A DNA stretch of 39,246 bases from a virus. A program made the translations under genes and the position numbers. Below, piece after piece: positions 17,277 to 24,331 of the stretch. The DNA lies in the IMG/VR virus record IMGVR_UViG_3300031784_002645, positions 1-39,246 of that record. One strand, given 5' to 3'. Positions within the stretch are counted from its first letter, which is position 1. Each line of letters opens with the position of its first letter. The notes beneath the pieces are model-generated. The model had not been told where the DNA came from, did not search any database, and saw nothing but the letters and a program-made list of their open reading frames with translations.

Positions 17277-17279
17277 ATA
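17272..17279 (+). promoter_or_regulatory. Late-type promoter octamer AATAAATA (one mismatch)
   Basis: AATAAATA differs from the T4 late consensus at the first base. It contains the preceding stop codon and lies 31 bases before the ATG of the Ig-domain virion protein, the same geometry as the two exact TATAAATA sites in this window. A strong AAGGAG ribosome site follows. Confidence 0.5.
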
Positions 17280-17310
17280 ATCAACAAACAGGATATTTAA
17301 GGAGAAAAAC

Positions 17311-17988
17311 ATGTCCTCATGGGGTAATAACGACAACTCAGCAAATGCACCTTACTGGGCAGTAAACTCAGCAATTGCACCTGCTAATCCAAATAGAGCA
17401 GCACCTACAGCGGCTAACGTAGCATTGCTATATGCAAACACTACAGCAAACGTGTATACTGCTGCCGAAACAATTGGTCTATTCGGACTAGATTCTCAAG
17501 AAATTGATGTTCTAGGAGATACAGGAGCACACACTGGTTGGGTACTAAAAACCGAAGGATCTGGTGGTAGAGCAAATCGTGTACAATACGAAACTCTTGT
17601 AGCACTAAGTAGCATGATTAGAGATGGGGATGCACAATTGTTCCCGAACGTAGCGATTTCTTTAGCAGTAACTTCAGCCGCTTCTGTTGTTGCTAACACA
17701 CTATACGCTAATTCAGCAACATTTGTTGTAACACCAACGCTGACTGGAAACACCGCTGCCGCTCTAACATATCAGTGGCAAGTCAACAATGCAGCTGGTT
17801 CGCTAGGATGGACGAACGTTGTAAATGGAACACCAGCGAATACAAACTACACTGGTGGAACCTCAGCAACACTACTTGTCAAGCCAGCAGATACAACAGT
17901 AAACACCCACAGATTCCGTGTTACTGTTACAGCAGCAGATCAAGGAGTATCTGCAACATCTTCAAACGGCGTAATTACTGTAACTTAA
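17311..17988 (+). CDS. Virion structural/decoration protein with C-terminal Ig-like domain
   Basis: This 225-aa protein is rich in Ala, Asn, Thr and Val and is more GC-rich at third codon positions than its neighbours, as highly expressed structural genes often are. The N-terminal ~100 residues (SSWGNNDNSANAPYWAVNSA...) resemble a T4-like virion protein. Residues ~120-225 form an Ig-like beta sandwich, with TYQWQVNN, the strand LLVKPAD and a final RFRVTVTAADQGVSATSSNGVITV. Ig domains on phage capsids or tails often bind surface carbohydrate. It is flanked by a late-type promoter, AAGGAG and a downstream hairpin, so it may be a single-gene transcript. Confidence 0.75.
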   Translation: MSSWGNNDNSANAPYWAVNSAIAPANPNRAAPTAANVALLYANTTANVYTAAETIGLFGLDSQEIDVLGDTGAHTGWVLKTEGSGGRANRVQYETLVALSSMIRDGDAQLFPNVAISLAVTSAASVVANTLYANSATFVVTPTLTGNTAAALTYQWQVNNAAGSLGWTNVVNGTPANTNYTGGTSATLLVKPADTTVNTHRFRVTVTAADQGVSATSSNGVITVT

Positions 17989-17996
17989 TTGAAAGT

Positions 17997-18020
17997 GTGG
18001 GGAGGAGAAATCTTCCCCAC
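17997..18020 (+). terminator. Strong GC hairpin with GAAA tetraloop, probable terminator
   Basis: GTGGGGAGGA-GAAA-TCTTCCCCAC forms a 10-bp stem (one G-U pair) closed by a GNRA tetraloop and followed by TTTAAT. It sits in the only roomy gap behind the structural gene. The U tract is short, so it may work as a partial terminator or a 3'-end stabiliser. The 5' arm also contains a GGAGGA Shine-Dalgarno-like run, but the next ATG (18029) is beyond the hairpin. Confidence 0.65.
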
Positions 18021-18028
18021 TTTAATGC

Positions 18029-18415
18029 ATGTTTGATGATTTGAATGAAGATAATTTTATGATGTATGCGGTGAAAGCATATCAATCACCAAATTGCATC
18101 ATGTCTGAATTTGAAGGAGACTTAAAGAGAACAAAATATCTTAAAAGACTCTTTCGGAGATATAAGACAACAAAAGAATTAAAAGAAAGATTGATACTGA
18201 ATCATTTGGTATTGCTATACAATGTATTTGGCGCAGAAGCTACAGCAAGAATATTGTTCTATCGTATTGATGAAAAAGATTATGACGTTCTGAAAACTTT
18301 CTTGATGTATCTCAACCTGCTACCCACAGTTGTTAGAGGTGTTAAAGGGAAAGATATAATAACCTCCCATATTTCAGTAGATTTAAGTGTAGCGGAAACA
18401 TTAAGACAGATATGA
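18029..18415 (+). CDS. Conserved T4-like hypothetical protein, 128 aa
   Basis: The helical sequence MYAVKAYQSPNCI, LKRTKYLKRLFRRY and ELKERLILNHLVLLYNVFG matches a protein I recognise as conserved across T4-like phages with no assigned function. It has no enzyme motif or membrane segment. It starts just past the terminator-like hairpin with little ribosome site, and its ATGA end is coupled to the next gene. Confidence 0.8.
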   Translation: MFDDLNEDNFMMYAVKAYQSPNCIMSEFEGDLKRTKYLKRLFRRYKTTKELKERLILNHLVLLYNVFGAEATARILFYRIDEKDYDVLKTFLMYLNLLPTVVRGVKGKDIITSHISVDLSVAETLRQI

Positions 18416-19422
18416 AAACTCTAAAAAGTTTCTTACAGAACGAAGATTTAAGACAATGGTTCAGCAAGACACATCCAAAAGGTGACTGGAAAAGAATCAA
18501 CTCAAAAGGCGAAGTTGTTGGTCCTTGTGCAAGAGAGCCTGGTGAAGCAAAACCGAAGTGCATGTCAAAAGAAAAGAGAGCGTCACTTTCTAAGAAAGAA
18601 CGTGCTGCTGCGGTGAAGGCAAAAAGAAAGCACGATCCTAATCCAGAAAGAAAAGGTGCTCCTATCAATGTATCAAGTTACGGAAAAGGAAAGTTGAGTG
18701 AGGATATGGAACATTTAGACGAAAAAAATAAACCAACGAATCCTAAGCTTTGGTCCAGAGCGGTGTCACTAGCAAGATCCAAATTTGATGTTTATCCTTC
18801 CGCATATGCAAACGGTTGGGCTTCCAAATGGTACAAGTCAAAAGGTGGTGGTTGGAGATCAGTAAAAGAAGAAAGAGAACCAGTGAAATCATTTAGACAA
18901 TTTGTTACTGAAGTCAATGATAAAAAAGACACTATCACTTTAAACATTCCTCTCATGATTCGTATGCTAGAACTAGCAAGAGAAGATGTTAAAGATGATA
19001 TGGAACTTCATGCTATTACAGAAAGACTAATTGAGATTCGCAACAAAGGTGTCCTAACAATGGACGATTACAACTTTATTGCAGGCTTGAAAGAAGATTT
19101 TGATATTGGTGATGATGAGGTTCTGACAGAAGAATCTATCATGGAAAAATCACCAGCATGGCAACGTGCAGCAGGTAAAGATCCTGAAGGTGGTTTGAAC
19201 CGTAAAGGTATCGCATCATATCGTCGTGCTAATCCTGGTTCTAAACTTTCAATGGCTGTAACAACAAAGCCATCAAAGTTGAAGAAAGGTTCAAAAGCAT
19301 GGAATCGCAGAAAGTCATTCTGTTCAAGAATGTCTGGAATGAAACGCCGTCTTACTTCAGCAAAGACAGCAAGAGATCCAAATAGCAGAATTAATAAATC
19401 TTTGAGAAAGTGGAATTGCTGA
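18412..19422 (+). CDS. DUF5872/DUF6321-like multidomain phage protein
   Basis: This basic 336-aa protein has three parts. Residues ~15-90 contain WFSKTHPKGDWKRINSKG and VVGPCAREPGEAKPKC, a DUF6321-type pattern. Residues ~105-145 have NPKLWSRAVSLARSKFDVYP and ANGWASKWYKSKGG, the DUF5872 signature. The C-terminal ~85 residues (SPAWQRAAGKDPEGGLN, RRKSFCSRMSGMKRR, ending SLRKWNC) repeat a DUF6321-like half. Both families are common in giant and T4-like viruses with unknown function. The basic charge fits nucleic-acid or capsid association. It overlaps its upstream neighbour by four bases. Confidence 0.72.
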   Translation: MKTLKSFLQNEDLRQWFSKTHPKGDWKRINSKGEVVGPCAREPGEAKPKCMSKEKRASLSKKERAAAVKAKRKHDPNPERKGAPINVSSYGKGKLSEDMEHLDEKNKPTNPKLWSRAVSLARSKFDVYPSAYANGWASKWYKSKGGGWRSVKEEREPVKSFRQFVTEVNDKKDTITLNIPLMIRMLELAREDVKDDMELHAITERLIEIRNKGVLTMDDYNFIAGLKEDFDIGDDEVLTEESIMEKSPAWQRAAGKDPEGGLNRKGIASYRRANPGSKLSMAVTTKPSKLKKGSKAWNRRKSFCSRMSGMKRRLTSAKTARDPNSRINKSLRKWNC

Positions 19423-19661
19423 TGAAAAAGTTTAAAAATATAAGAGAACTTTGCTGGTCAGGATATAGAAAAGTTCCAGGCAAAGCACCATATTCAAAAG
19501 GTAGTTGTGTTAAAGAAGATGGAGCAGTAGGTGGGTCAGCAGGTCCGACAGTAGTTACTGGACCACAGAGTGCTACTGATCCTATTAGTGCAACAGCAGT
19601 TAAATTACCGATGAAGAAAAAGAAGTACCCAACACTGGTTAGAAAATCACCAAAAATGTAA
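19422..19661 (+). CDS. Small Cys-containing phage protein, 79 aa
   Basis: The ATG overlaps the previous TGA (TGATG), which is preferred over an upstream in-frame GTG at 19410 inside that gene. The motif CWSGYRKVPGKAPYSKGSC-VKED is a short element seen in many T4-like proteins near DUF6321-type genes. A Gly/Thr/Ala-rich tail ends in a basic KKKKYP stretch. The function is unknown; association with the neighbouring late proteins is inferred from coupling. Confidence 0.7.
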   Translation: MKKFKNIRELCWSGYRKVPGKAPYSKGSCVKEDGAVGGSAGPTVVTGPQSATDPISATAVKLPMKKKKYPTLVRKSPKM

Positions 19662-19673
19662 AGAGAGTATGAT

Positions 19674-20132
19674 ATGTGGATTTTAAAATGGTTACCCGAT
19701 TGGATTTTTTATGCGGTCTTAGTTATTGGAATCGTAGGATTGATTTCAACATATTTGGTTAAGTTTTTAGCTAAGTTCTTCCCTCCCCTCTACGTGTACA
19801 AGACACCTATACAGTTAGTGTCTATTGCATGTATAGTTTTGGGTGTGTTCATGTCTGGTGCAATATACAACAATGATCAATGGGAAGCAAAAGTCAAAGA
19901 GCTACAAGAAAAAGTAAAGATTGCAGAAGAACAATCAAAGCAAGTTAATACTGAGATTGTTGAAAAAGTAGTTACAAAGAACAAGATTATAAAAGAAAAA
20001 GGTGAAGAAGTTGTAAAATATATTGACAAAGAAGTTGTTAAGTATGACACAAAGTTCTTGCCTAGTGGTGAATGTGAAATACCAAAAGAATTCTTAGGGG
20101 CAATAAATAAAGCAGCGGAGACTCCAAAATGA
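19674..20132 (+). CDS. Inner-membrane spanin subunit (Rz-like)
   Basis: This 152-aa protein has two hydrophobic segments at ~10-33 and ~45-64. A long charged coiled coil follows at ~68-120, then a tail LPSGECEIPKEFLGAINKAA that matches phage Rz-type proteins. The coiled coil would cross the periplasm and bind the outer-membrane lipoprotein encoded next, fusing the membranes at lysis. Two membrane segments rather than the single one of lambda Rz is the common form in T4-like phages. It overlaps the partner gene by four bases and lies just before the endolysin. Confidence 0.75.
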   Translation: MWILKWLPDWIFYAVLVIGIVGLISTYLVKFLAKFFPPLYVYKTPIQLVSIACIVLGVFMSGAIYNNDQWEAKVKELQEKVKIAEEQSKQVNTEIVEKVVTKNKIIKEKGEEVVKYIDKEVVKYDTKFLPSGECEIPKEFLGAINKAAETPK

Positions 20133-20386
20133 AATATATTCTAATTGCTTTGATGCTTGTGGGATGTTCAACGCCAGTACCTGTAGCGCCAAAGTTTCCT
20201 GAAGCACCAAAGATTTTATTAGAAAAATGTAAGGAGTTACAAATGACTCCTGAAGATGCTACTCTAAGTGAGATAGCAAAAAAGATAGGTATTAATTACG
20301 GTAATTATCATGAATGTTCTGCGAAAAATGATGCATGGGGTGAATGGTATCATAAGCAAAAAAACATTTATGAAAGTGTAAAATAA
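20129..20386 (+). CDS. Outer-membrane lipoprotein spanin subunit (Rz1-like)
   Basis: This 85-aa protein has a lipoprotein signal peptide ending LMLVGC, so Cys 13 would be lipidated. A proline-rich stretch (STPVPVAPKFPEAPK) typical of o-spanins follows. The C-terminal part, EIAKKIGINYGNYHEC and WGEWYHKQK, is a pattern shared with other phage proteins next to Rz-like genes. It is coupled to the Rz-like gene and abuts the endolysin start. Confidence 0.75.
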   Translation: MKYILIALMLVGCSTPVPVAPKFPEAPKILLEKCKELQMTPEDATLSEIAKKIGINYGNYHECSAKNDAWGEWYHKQKNIYESVK

Positions 20387-21000
20387 TGGAACTAAAAAAA
20401 GAACAACTAAGACAATTACTACCAAAAAATCCATATATTGATCAGTGGCACAAGGCTCTAAGCCAATTACTTCCAGATTATGAAATCAATACACCACAAC
20501 GTATTGCTGCTTTCGTGGCTCAGTGTGCCCACGAATCTGGTAATTTCATTTTCTTAACTGAAAATTTAAATTACAAAGCTGAAAGTCTTTTAAAGGTATT
20601 TCCAAAATATTTCAAAGACATGGCTACAGCAAAAGCATACGAAAAGAAACCAGAAAAAATTGCAAATCGTATCTATGCTGATCGTATGGGTAACGGTAAC
20701 GAAGCATCTGGTGATGGCTACAAATATCGTGGTCGTGGACTAATTCAGTTGACCGGAAAAACAAACTATACTTGGTTTGCTGCATCACTAGAAATCTCAC
20801 CAGAAGAAGCAGCAGAGTATACTCAAACATTTGAAGGTGCTGCACAGTCTGCGTGTTGGTTCTGGGAAACAAACAAAATCAATCAATGGGCAGATAAAAA
20901 TGATATCGTTACCATGACCAAGAGAATTAATGGTGGGACAATAGGACTTGATGATAGAATAAAACACTATGAACACGCATTGCATGTCTTAGGAGTATAA
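20386..21000 (+). CDS. Endolysin, GH19 (chitinase/lysozyme-fold)
   Basis: This 204-aa protein contains the GH19 signature. E50 in CAHESGNF is the acid and E59 in LTEN the likely base. It also has GDGYKYRGRGLIQLTG at ~109-124 and NGGTIGLDDR near the C-terminus. It should cleave the glycan strands of peptidoglycan at lysis. The length is typical of phage GH19 endolysins without a cell-wall-binding domain. There is no signal peptide, so a holin must release it. The genes on either side encode spanins and membrane proteins. Confidence 0.93.
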   Translation: MELKKEQLRQLLPKNPYIDQWHKALSQLLPDYEINTPQRIAAFVAQCAHESGNFIFLTENLNYKAESLLKVFPKYFKDMATAKAYEKKPEKIANRIYADRMGNGNEASGDGYKYRGRGLIQLTGKTNYTWFAASLEISPEEAAEYTQTFEGAAQSACWFWETNKINQWADKNDIVTMTKRINGGTIGLDDRIKHYEHALHVLGV

Positions 21001-21001
21001 A

Positions 21002-21277
21002 ATGACAGACGCAAAACTTGCAAAGTTTATGCTTGTGTTGGTATTGTTACCTATAGGTATGGCAATGTGTAGTGGAGATAGATTCAGATATCCTTGTCAG
21101 GATCCATCAAATTGGGATAAGGATATTTGCAAAATGCCGGCATGTGATGTGACAAGAACTTGTCCAGAACATATTTTCAAAGGACAACGTGACCCTAGAT
21201 TAGGACCTCTAAAAGATGAACCAACTCAAACAATTAATACACCGCCTGTTTCACAAGGAGCAAACTGTGGAAAATAA
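21002..21277 (+). CDS. Small exported or membrane-anchored Cys-rich protein, 91 aa
   Basis: A hydrophobic N-terminal segment (FMLVLVLLPIGMAMC) resembles a signal peptide, possibly with Cys 23 as a lipidation site. The mature part has several cysteines in RYPCQDPSNWDKDIC, CDVTRTC and the final NCGK. I recognise the RYPCQDP...W pattern from small proteins of aquatic T4-like phages, function unknown. It lies in the lysis module, and its end overlaps the next gene by 11 bases. Confidence 0.7.
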   Translation: MTDAKLAKFMLVLVLLPIGMAMCSGDRFRYPCQDPSNWDKDICKMPACDVTRTCPEHIFKGQRDPRLGPLKDEPTQTINTPPVSQGANCGK

Positions 21278-21716
21278 TCAACCATTCTTATATACAGATG
21301 AACAGTTGATGGCTAGATTGAAGTTTTTTATTGGTATTTGTTTAGCATTAACATTAACTGGTATCGTTTTCGTTGTGTTATATTCTCTTATTTTCGTAAC
21401 ACAACCTTTAAACGCTATCTCTCCAATCGATCAAAAATTCTTTGAGTTGATTGTTCCTATTGCTACATTCTTAACAGGTACTCTATCAGGTATTATGTTA
21501 GCAGGAACCTCTAAGGAAGATAAAGAAGCAATGCTTCAGGCACAAAAAATGGCCAACGAGAACTTTGAAGCAACCAAGAAAGTCATGCATGATGTTCCAC
21601 CACCGGCACCAACAGTAGTTGTGCAACAAGCACCGATAGTTGCAGCAACAGGACAAGTTGTTACTGGATTTAATGGTAAAGAAGCACCAGAACAACCTTC
21701 TCATCCGGAGAAGTAA
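21267..21716 (+). CDS. Two-segment membrane protein, holin candidate, 149 aa
   Basis: A GTG start at 21267 is supported by AAGGAG 6 bases upstream; an ATG at 21216 would give 17 extra residues overlapping the previous gene. Two hydrophobic helices lie at ~15-40 and ~52-78, followed by a charged helix and a Pro/Ala-rich tail. The layout is compatible with a holin or holin-like regulator. Its position between the endolysin and a second small membrane protein supports a lysis role, but none is proven. Confidence 0.6.
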   Translation: MENNQPFLYTDEQLMARLKFFIGICLALTLTGIVFVVLYSLIFVTQPLNAISPIDQKFFELIVPIATFLTGTLSGIMLAGTSKEDKEAMLQAQKMANENFEATKKVMHDVPPPAPTVVVQQAPIVAATGQVVTGFNGKEAPEQPSHPEK

Positions 21717-21944
21717 ATGAGAATGTGGTTTAGTAGTTTGCTTGCTGATGGAACTAATAAGACTGTCAGCAGCAAACGCTTTATTACTTTAGCAGCATTT
21801 TTAATGTGTTCTATTGCTTTTATGACAGAGTTATTTACTGAATATCATGTATCAAAAGAAGCCTTTGATTCAATGATGTATATTGTAATCGCAGGATTAG
21901 GTTTTACTGCATCTGAAAAATTTACTAAAAAGGAAGAAAAATGA
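21717..21944 (+). CDS. Small two-TM membrane protein, holin candidate, 75 aa
   Basis: The 75-aa protein has two hydrophobic segments (FITLAAFLMCSIAFMTEL and MMYIVIAGLGFTAS) around a short polar loop, and a Lys/Glu tail (KFTKKEEK) as in many class II holins. It starts immediately after the previous stop and overlaps the next gene by four bases. Of the two holin candidates here, its size and topology fit better. Confidence 0.6.
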   Translation: MRMWFSSLLADGTNKTVSSKRFITLAAFLMCSIAFMTELFTEYHVSKEAFDSMMYIVIAGLGFTASEKFTKKEEK

Positions 21945-22120
21945 ACTACATATTTGCCCTAGCAATTGCATTGTTTCTTGCAACATCAGTATATGCCGCA
22001 GAAGAAAAGAAAGTCTGTGTTAAAGAATTTGACAACAAGGCTAAAAAAGAAAAAGAAGTCTGTAAAACTATCAAGGTTCACAAAAAATTAGATGGTACAA
22101 AAATTCCAGAAAAAAAGTAA
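21941..22120 (+). CDS. Small secreted protein with signal peptide, 59 aa
   Basis: The 59-aa ORF overlaps the previous gene by four bases (ATGA). It has a clear signal peptide (ALAIALFLATSVYA, with likely cleavage before AEEKK). The mature peptide is Lys-rich with two cysteines in KVCVKEF and KEVCKTI, possibly a periplasmic disulfide. The location in the lysis module suggests envelope action. No family recognised. Confidence 0.7.
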   Translation: MNYIFALAIALFLATSVYAAEEKKVCVKEFDNKAKKEKEVCKTIKVHKKLDGTKIPEKK

Positions 22121-22130
22121 AGAAATAGAA

Positions 22131-22559
22131 ATGTCTGACGATAAAGAAGTAGTGAATCTGCAAATTGATGTAGGAGTGCTGAAGCAACAAGTCAGCACCC
22201 TATGTACTCTCTGTGACAAAATGGATAAAGTCATGGAGAAACTGGTAGATCAGCACGATAGACATATCGCCAAAATATATACAGACATGGACAACAGAAG
22301 ATTAGAAACAGAAGCAGATATTAAAGAGATTCATGTCAGAATAGACACGGTTCTTGATAAGCTACAAGATTCTGAGTTAAGACTCATGGATGAATTAAAA
22401 GCCATGCGTAAGGACATGCAAGACCATAATAACAAAGAGAAAGAATCTTTGGACAAACTTCTGCAATGGAAGTGGATGGTAGTAGGTGGTGTTATTGTGT
22501 TTTCTTGGATAATATCCCGTGTCAACTTAGATACATTTTCCAATCTATTCGGTAAATAA
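22131..22559 (+). CDS. Coiled-coil protein with C-terminal membrane anchor, 142 aa
   Basis: From the ATG at 22131 (an in-frame 22092 start has no ribosome site and overlaps the previous gene) the protein is mostly helical. Heptad-like repeats span ~10-105 with a CTLCDKM motif, and a C-terminal hydrophobic segment (WMVVGGVIVFSWIIS) follows. This tail-anchored arrangement recurs in T4-like phages. The function is unknown; position suggests a lysis or membrane role. Confidence 0.65.
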   Translation: MSDDKEVVNLQIDVGVLKQQVSTLCTLCDKMDKVMEKLVDQHDRHIAKIYTDMDNRRLETEADIKEIHVRIDTVLDKLQDSELRLMDELKAMRKDMQDHNNKEKESLDKLLQWKWMVVGGVIVFSWIISRVNLDTFSNLFGK

Positions 22560-22570
22560 CTTTTTACCAC

Positions 22571-22599
22571 TTTACATTCTATCAATTCCATGATAGAAT
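22571..22599 (+). promoter_or_regulatory. Sigma70-type promoter of the primase gene
   Basis: TTTACA (22571-22576) and TAGAAT (22594-22599) are separated by exactly 17 bases. Both boxes match the sigma70 consensus at 5 of 6 positions. The predicted transcript start is at about 22605-22606, on the A of the primase ATG. No Shine-Dalgarno is present upstream of that ATG. Confidence 0.6.
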
Positions 22600-22600
22600 G
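22575..22600. repeat. Perfect 10-bp palindrome inside the primase promoter
   Basis: CATTCTATCA and TGATAGAATG are perfect inverted arms around a 6-base centre. The palindrome spans the spacer and the whole -10 box. It could be an operator for a DNA-binding repressor or an RNA hairpin on read-through transcripts. It has no T tract, so it is not a typical terminator. Confidence 0.7.
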
Positions 22601-22605
22601 ATATC

Positions 22606-23643
22606 ATGAGCATACACATTGATCGTAAATTTCTACATCTAGTTTCACCGAAGCTAGAACGGTTCGCACAAAAGAAACCGGACCTGTATAACTTTAGGTG
22701 TCCCATTTGTGGGGATTCTCAAAAGAATAAATCCAAAGCCAGAGGTTTTGTTTACAAGAAAAAGAATGATTACTTTTTCATGTGCCATAACTGTGGCGCT
22801 GGACATACGTTTTATAACTTTCTAAAACTTGTTGATCCATCTTTGCTAAAAGAATATGCATATGAAAGATTTACCAATGGTGAGACCGGGAATCATAATT
22901 ATCCGAAGCCTACGTTTGAGGAATTCAAGAGTCAACCTGCGTTCAATGAAAAACCAACGCAAAAGAAGATCGAGTTGGATACAATTGAGTCCTTACCAGA
23001 ATCGCATTATGCGAAAGCATATGTTAAAGCCAGGAAGATTCCTGAAAAATATTTCTCAGAGTTATACTTTGCACCTGACTTCAAGATGTTGGTACAATCT
23101 CTCGGTGTTGAAAATGAAAATCTCAAAGAGAAAGACCCTAGGCTTATCATACCATTCTACAACGAAAATAATGAACTCTTTGCCATACAGGGTAGGGCGT
23201 TATCGGAATCAAAGATCCGTTACATCACAATCACCTTGGTGGAGAATGAACGAGTTCAAGGATATATGAAGTTTTATGGTTTAAATAAATTAGATAGAAA
23301 TAAAAAAGTTTATGTTGTTGAAGGTCCTATTGATTCAATGTTTTTACCAAATGCAATTGCAACTGCTGATGCAGACCTGACAAGAGCGGCGAAGTTAGAA
23401 CTAACTGATTTTGTTTTAGTGTATGATAATGAACCAAGAAATAAAGATATTGTAAAGCAAATCGGCAAAGCAATTGCTTCTGGTTATAATGTAACATTAC
23501 TGCCGGAAAACATCAAACAAAAAGACATAAATGATATGATTTTAGCAGGAATTTCGCCTGGTGAAATCGTGGATCTTATAGATAAATTTACTTTCAGTAA
23601 TTTGAGAGCTAATCTTGAGTTTTCCTCTTGGAAAAAAGTTTAA
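22606..23643 (+). CDS. 61: DNA primase, T4 gp61-type
   Basis: This 345-aa protein has an N-terminal zinc-binding domain (C32, C35 in CPICGDS and C60, C63 in CHNCGAG). A TOPRIM catalytic domain follows with the metal-binding Glu in VYVVEGPIDSMF (about residue 240) and LVYDNEP near 270. It makes RNA primers for lagging-strand synthesis with the gp41 helicase. The length fits T4 gp61 (342 aa). The ATG lies directly at the predicted transcript start of its own promoter, with no ribosome site. Confidence 0.92.
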   Translation: MSIHIDRKFLHLVSPKLERFAQKKPDLYNFRCPICGDSQKNKSKARGFVYKKKNDYFFMCHNCGAGHTFYNFLKLVDPSLLKEYAYERFTNGETGNHNYPKPTFEEFKSQPAFNEKPTQKKIELDTIESLPESHYAKAYVKARKIPEKYFSELYFAPDFKMLVQSLGVENENLKEKDPRLIIPFYNENNELFAIQGRALSESKIRYITITLVENERVQGYMKFYGLNKLDRNKKVYVVEGPIDSMFLPNAIATADADLTRAAKLELTDFVLVYDNEPRNKDIVKQIGKAIASGYNVTLLPENIKQKDINDMILAGISPGEIVDLIDKFTFSNLRANLEFSSWKKV

Positions 23644-23658
23644 TATGGAGATATTATA

Positions 23659-24318
23659 ATGGATGTAAAAATGGTGTCCTATTCTCAAGGGACTGATGGA
23701 AGAAACCTTTTGGAACAGGTTGCTTATGTAGCTAGAGTTTCCAATCCAGCAAACCAAAACAATAATGAATCAGCCGAAAAGTTGGTTCGTTACCTAATCA
23801 AACATCAACATTGGTCGCCACTTGAGATGGTCAATGTTTGTTTGGAAATTAACACTACACGGGACATAGCTAGGCAAATCCTTAGGCATAGATCATTTTC
23901 TTTTCAAGAGTTTAGCCAAAGGTATGCTGTAGTAGATTTTGGTATTGCTGGTTCTAATTGGGTCAGTCGTGAAGCAAGATTACAGGATCAAAAGAATCGC
24001 CAAAATTCTATTGAAACTGAAAATTTAGGACTACAAGAAACATGGAAAACTCAACAAAGTTATGTAACATATGCTGCTGAAAAAGCATATAATTGGGCAA
24101 TTGAAAACGGTATAGCAAAAGAACAAGCAAGAGTAGTTTTACCTGAAGGGTTGACAGCATCTCGTCTTTATATGAACGGAACTTTACGTTCTTGGGTACA
24201 CTATATACAACTCAGGAGTGCAAATGGTACACAAAAAGAACATCAAGAAATTGCTATAGCATGTGCAAAAGCTATTGAGCCTATTTTCCCGATGATAGAA
24301 GAATTCGTACAACAATAA
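23659..24318 (+). CDS. thyX: FAD-dependent thymidylate synthase (ThyX)
   Basis: The ThyX motif RHRxxSxxExSxRY is complete as RHRSFSFQEFSQRY at residues 76-89, and QHWSPLEM is the substrate-binding region. The enzyme makes dTMP from dUMP with methylenetetrahydrofolate and FAD. At 219 aa it is a standard length. It lies between primase and NrdA in the nucleotide-supply block. T4 itself uses the unrelated Td enzyme, whereas many aquatic T4-like phages carry ThyX. Confidence 0.96.
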   Translation: MDVKMVSYSQGTDGRNLLEQVAYVARVSNPANQNNNESAEKLVRYLIKHQHWSPLEMVNVCLEINTTRDIARQILRHRSFSFQEFSQRYAVVDFGIAGSNWVSREARLQDQKNRQNSIETENLGLQETWKTQQSYVTYAAEKAYNWAIENGIAKEQARVVLPEGLTASRLYMNGTLRSWVHYIQLRSANGTQKEHQEIAIACAKAIEPIFPMIEEFVQQ

Positions 24319-24331
24319 TAAGGCAGAAGAA

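Noticed and set aside
18342-18668. 108-codon ORF on the minus strand
   Set aside because: It straddles two coupled + strand genes, lacks a start context, and its sequence looks like the complement of Lys-rich coding DNA.
22551-22568. GGTAAA...TTTACC hairpin after the coiled-coil gene as a terminator
   Set aside because: It has only 6 A/T-rich base pairs with no following T tract. It is too weak to call.
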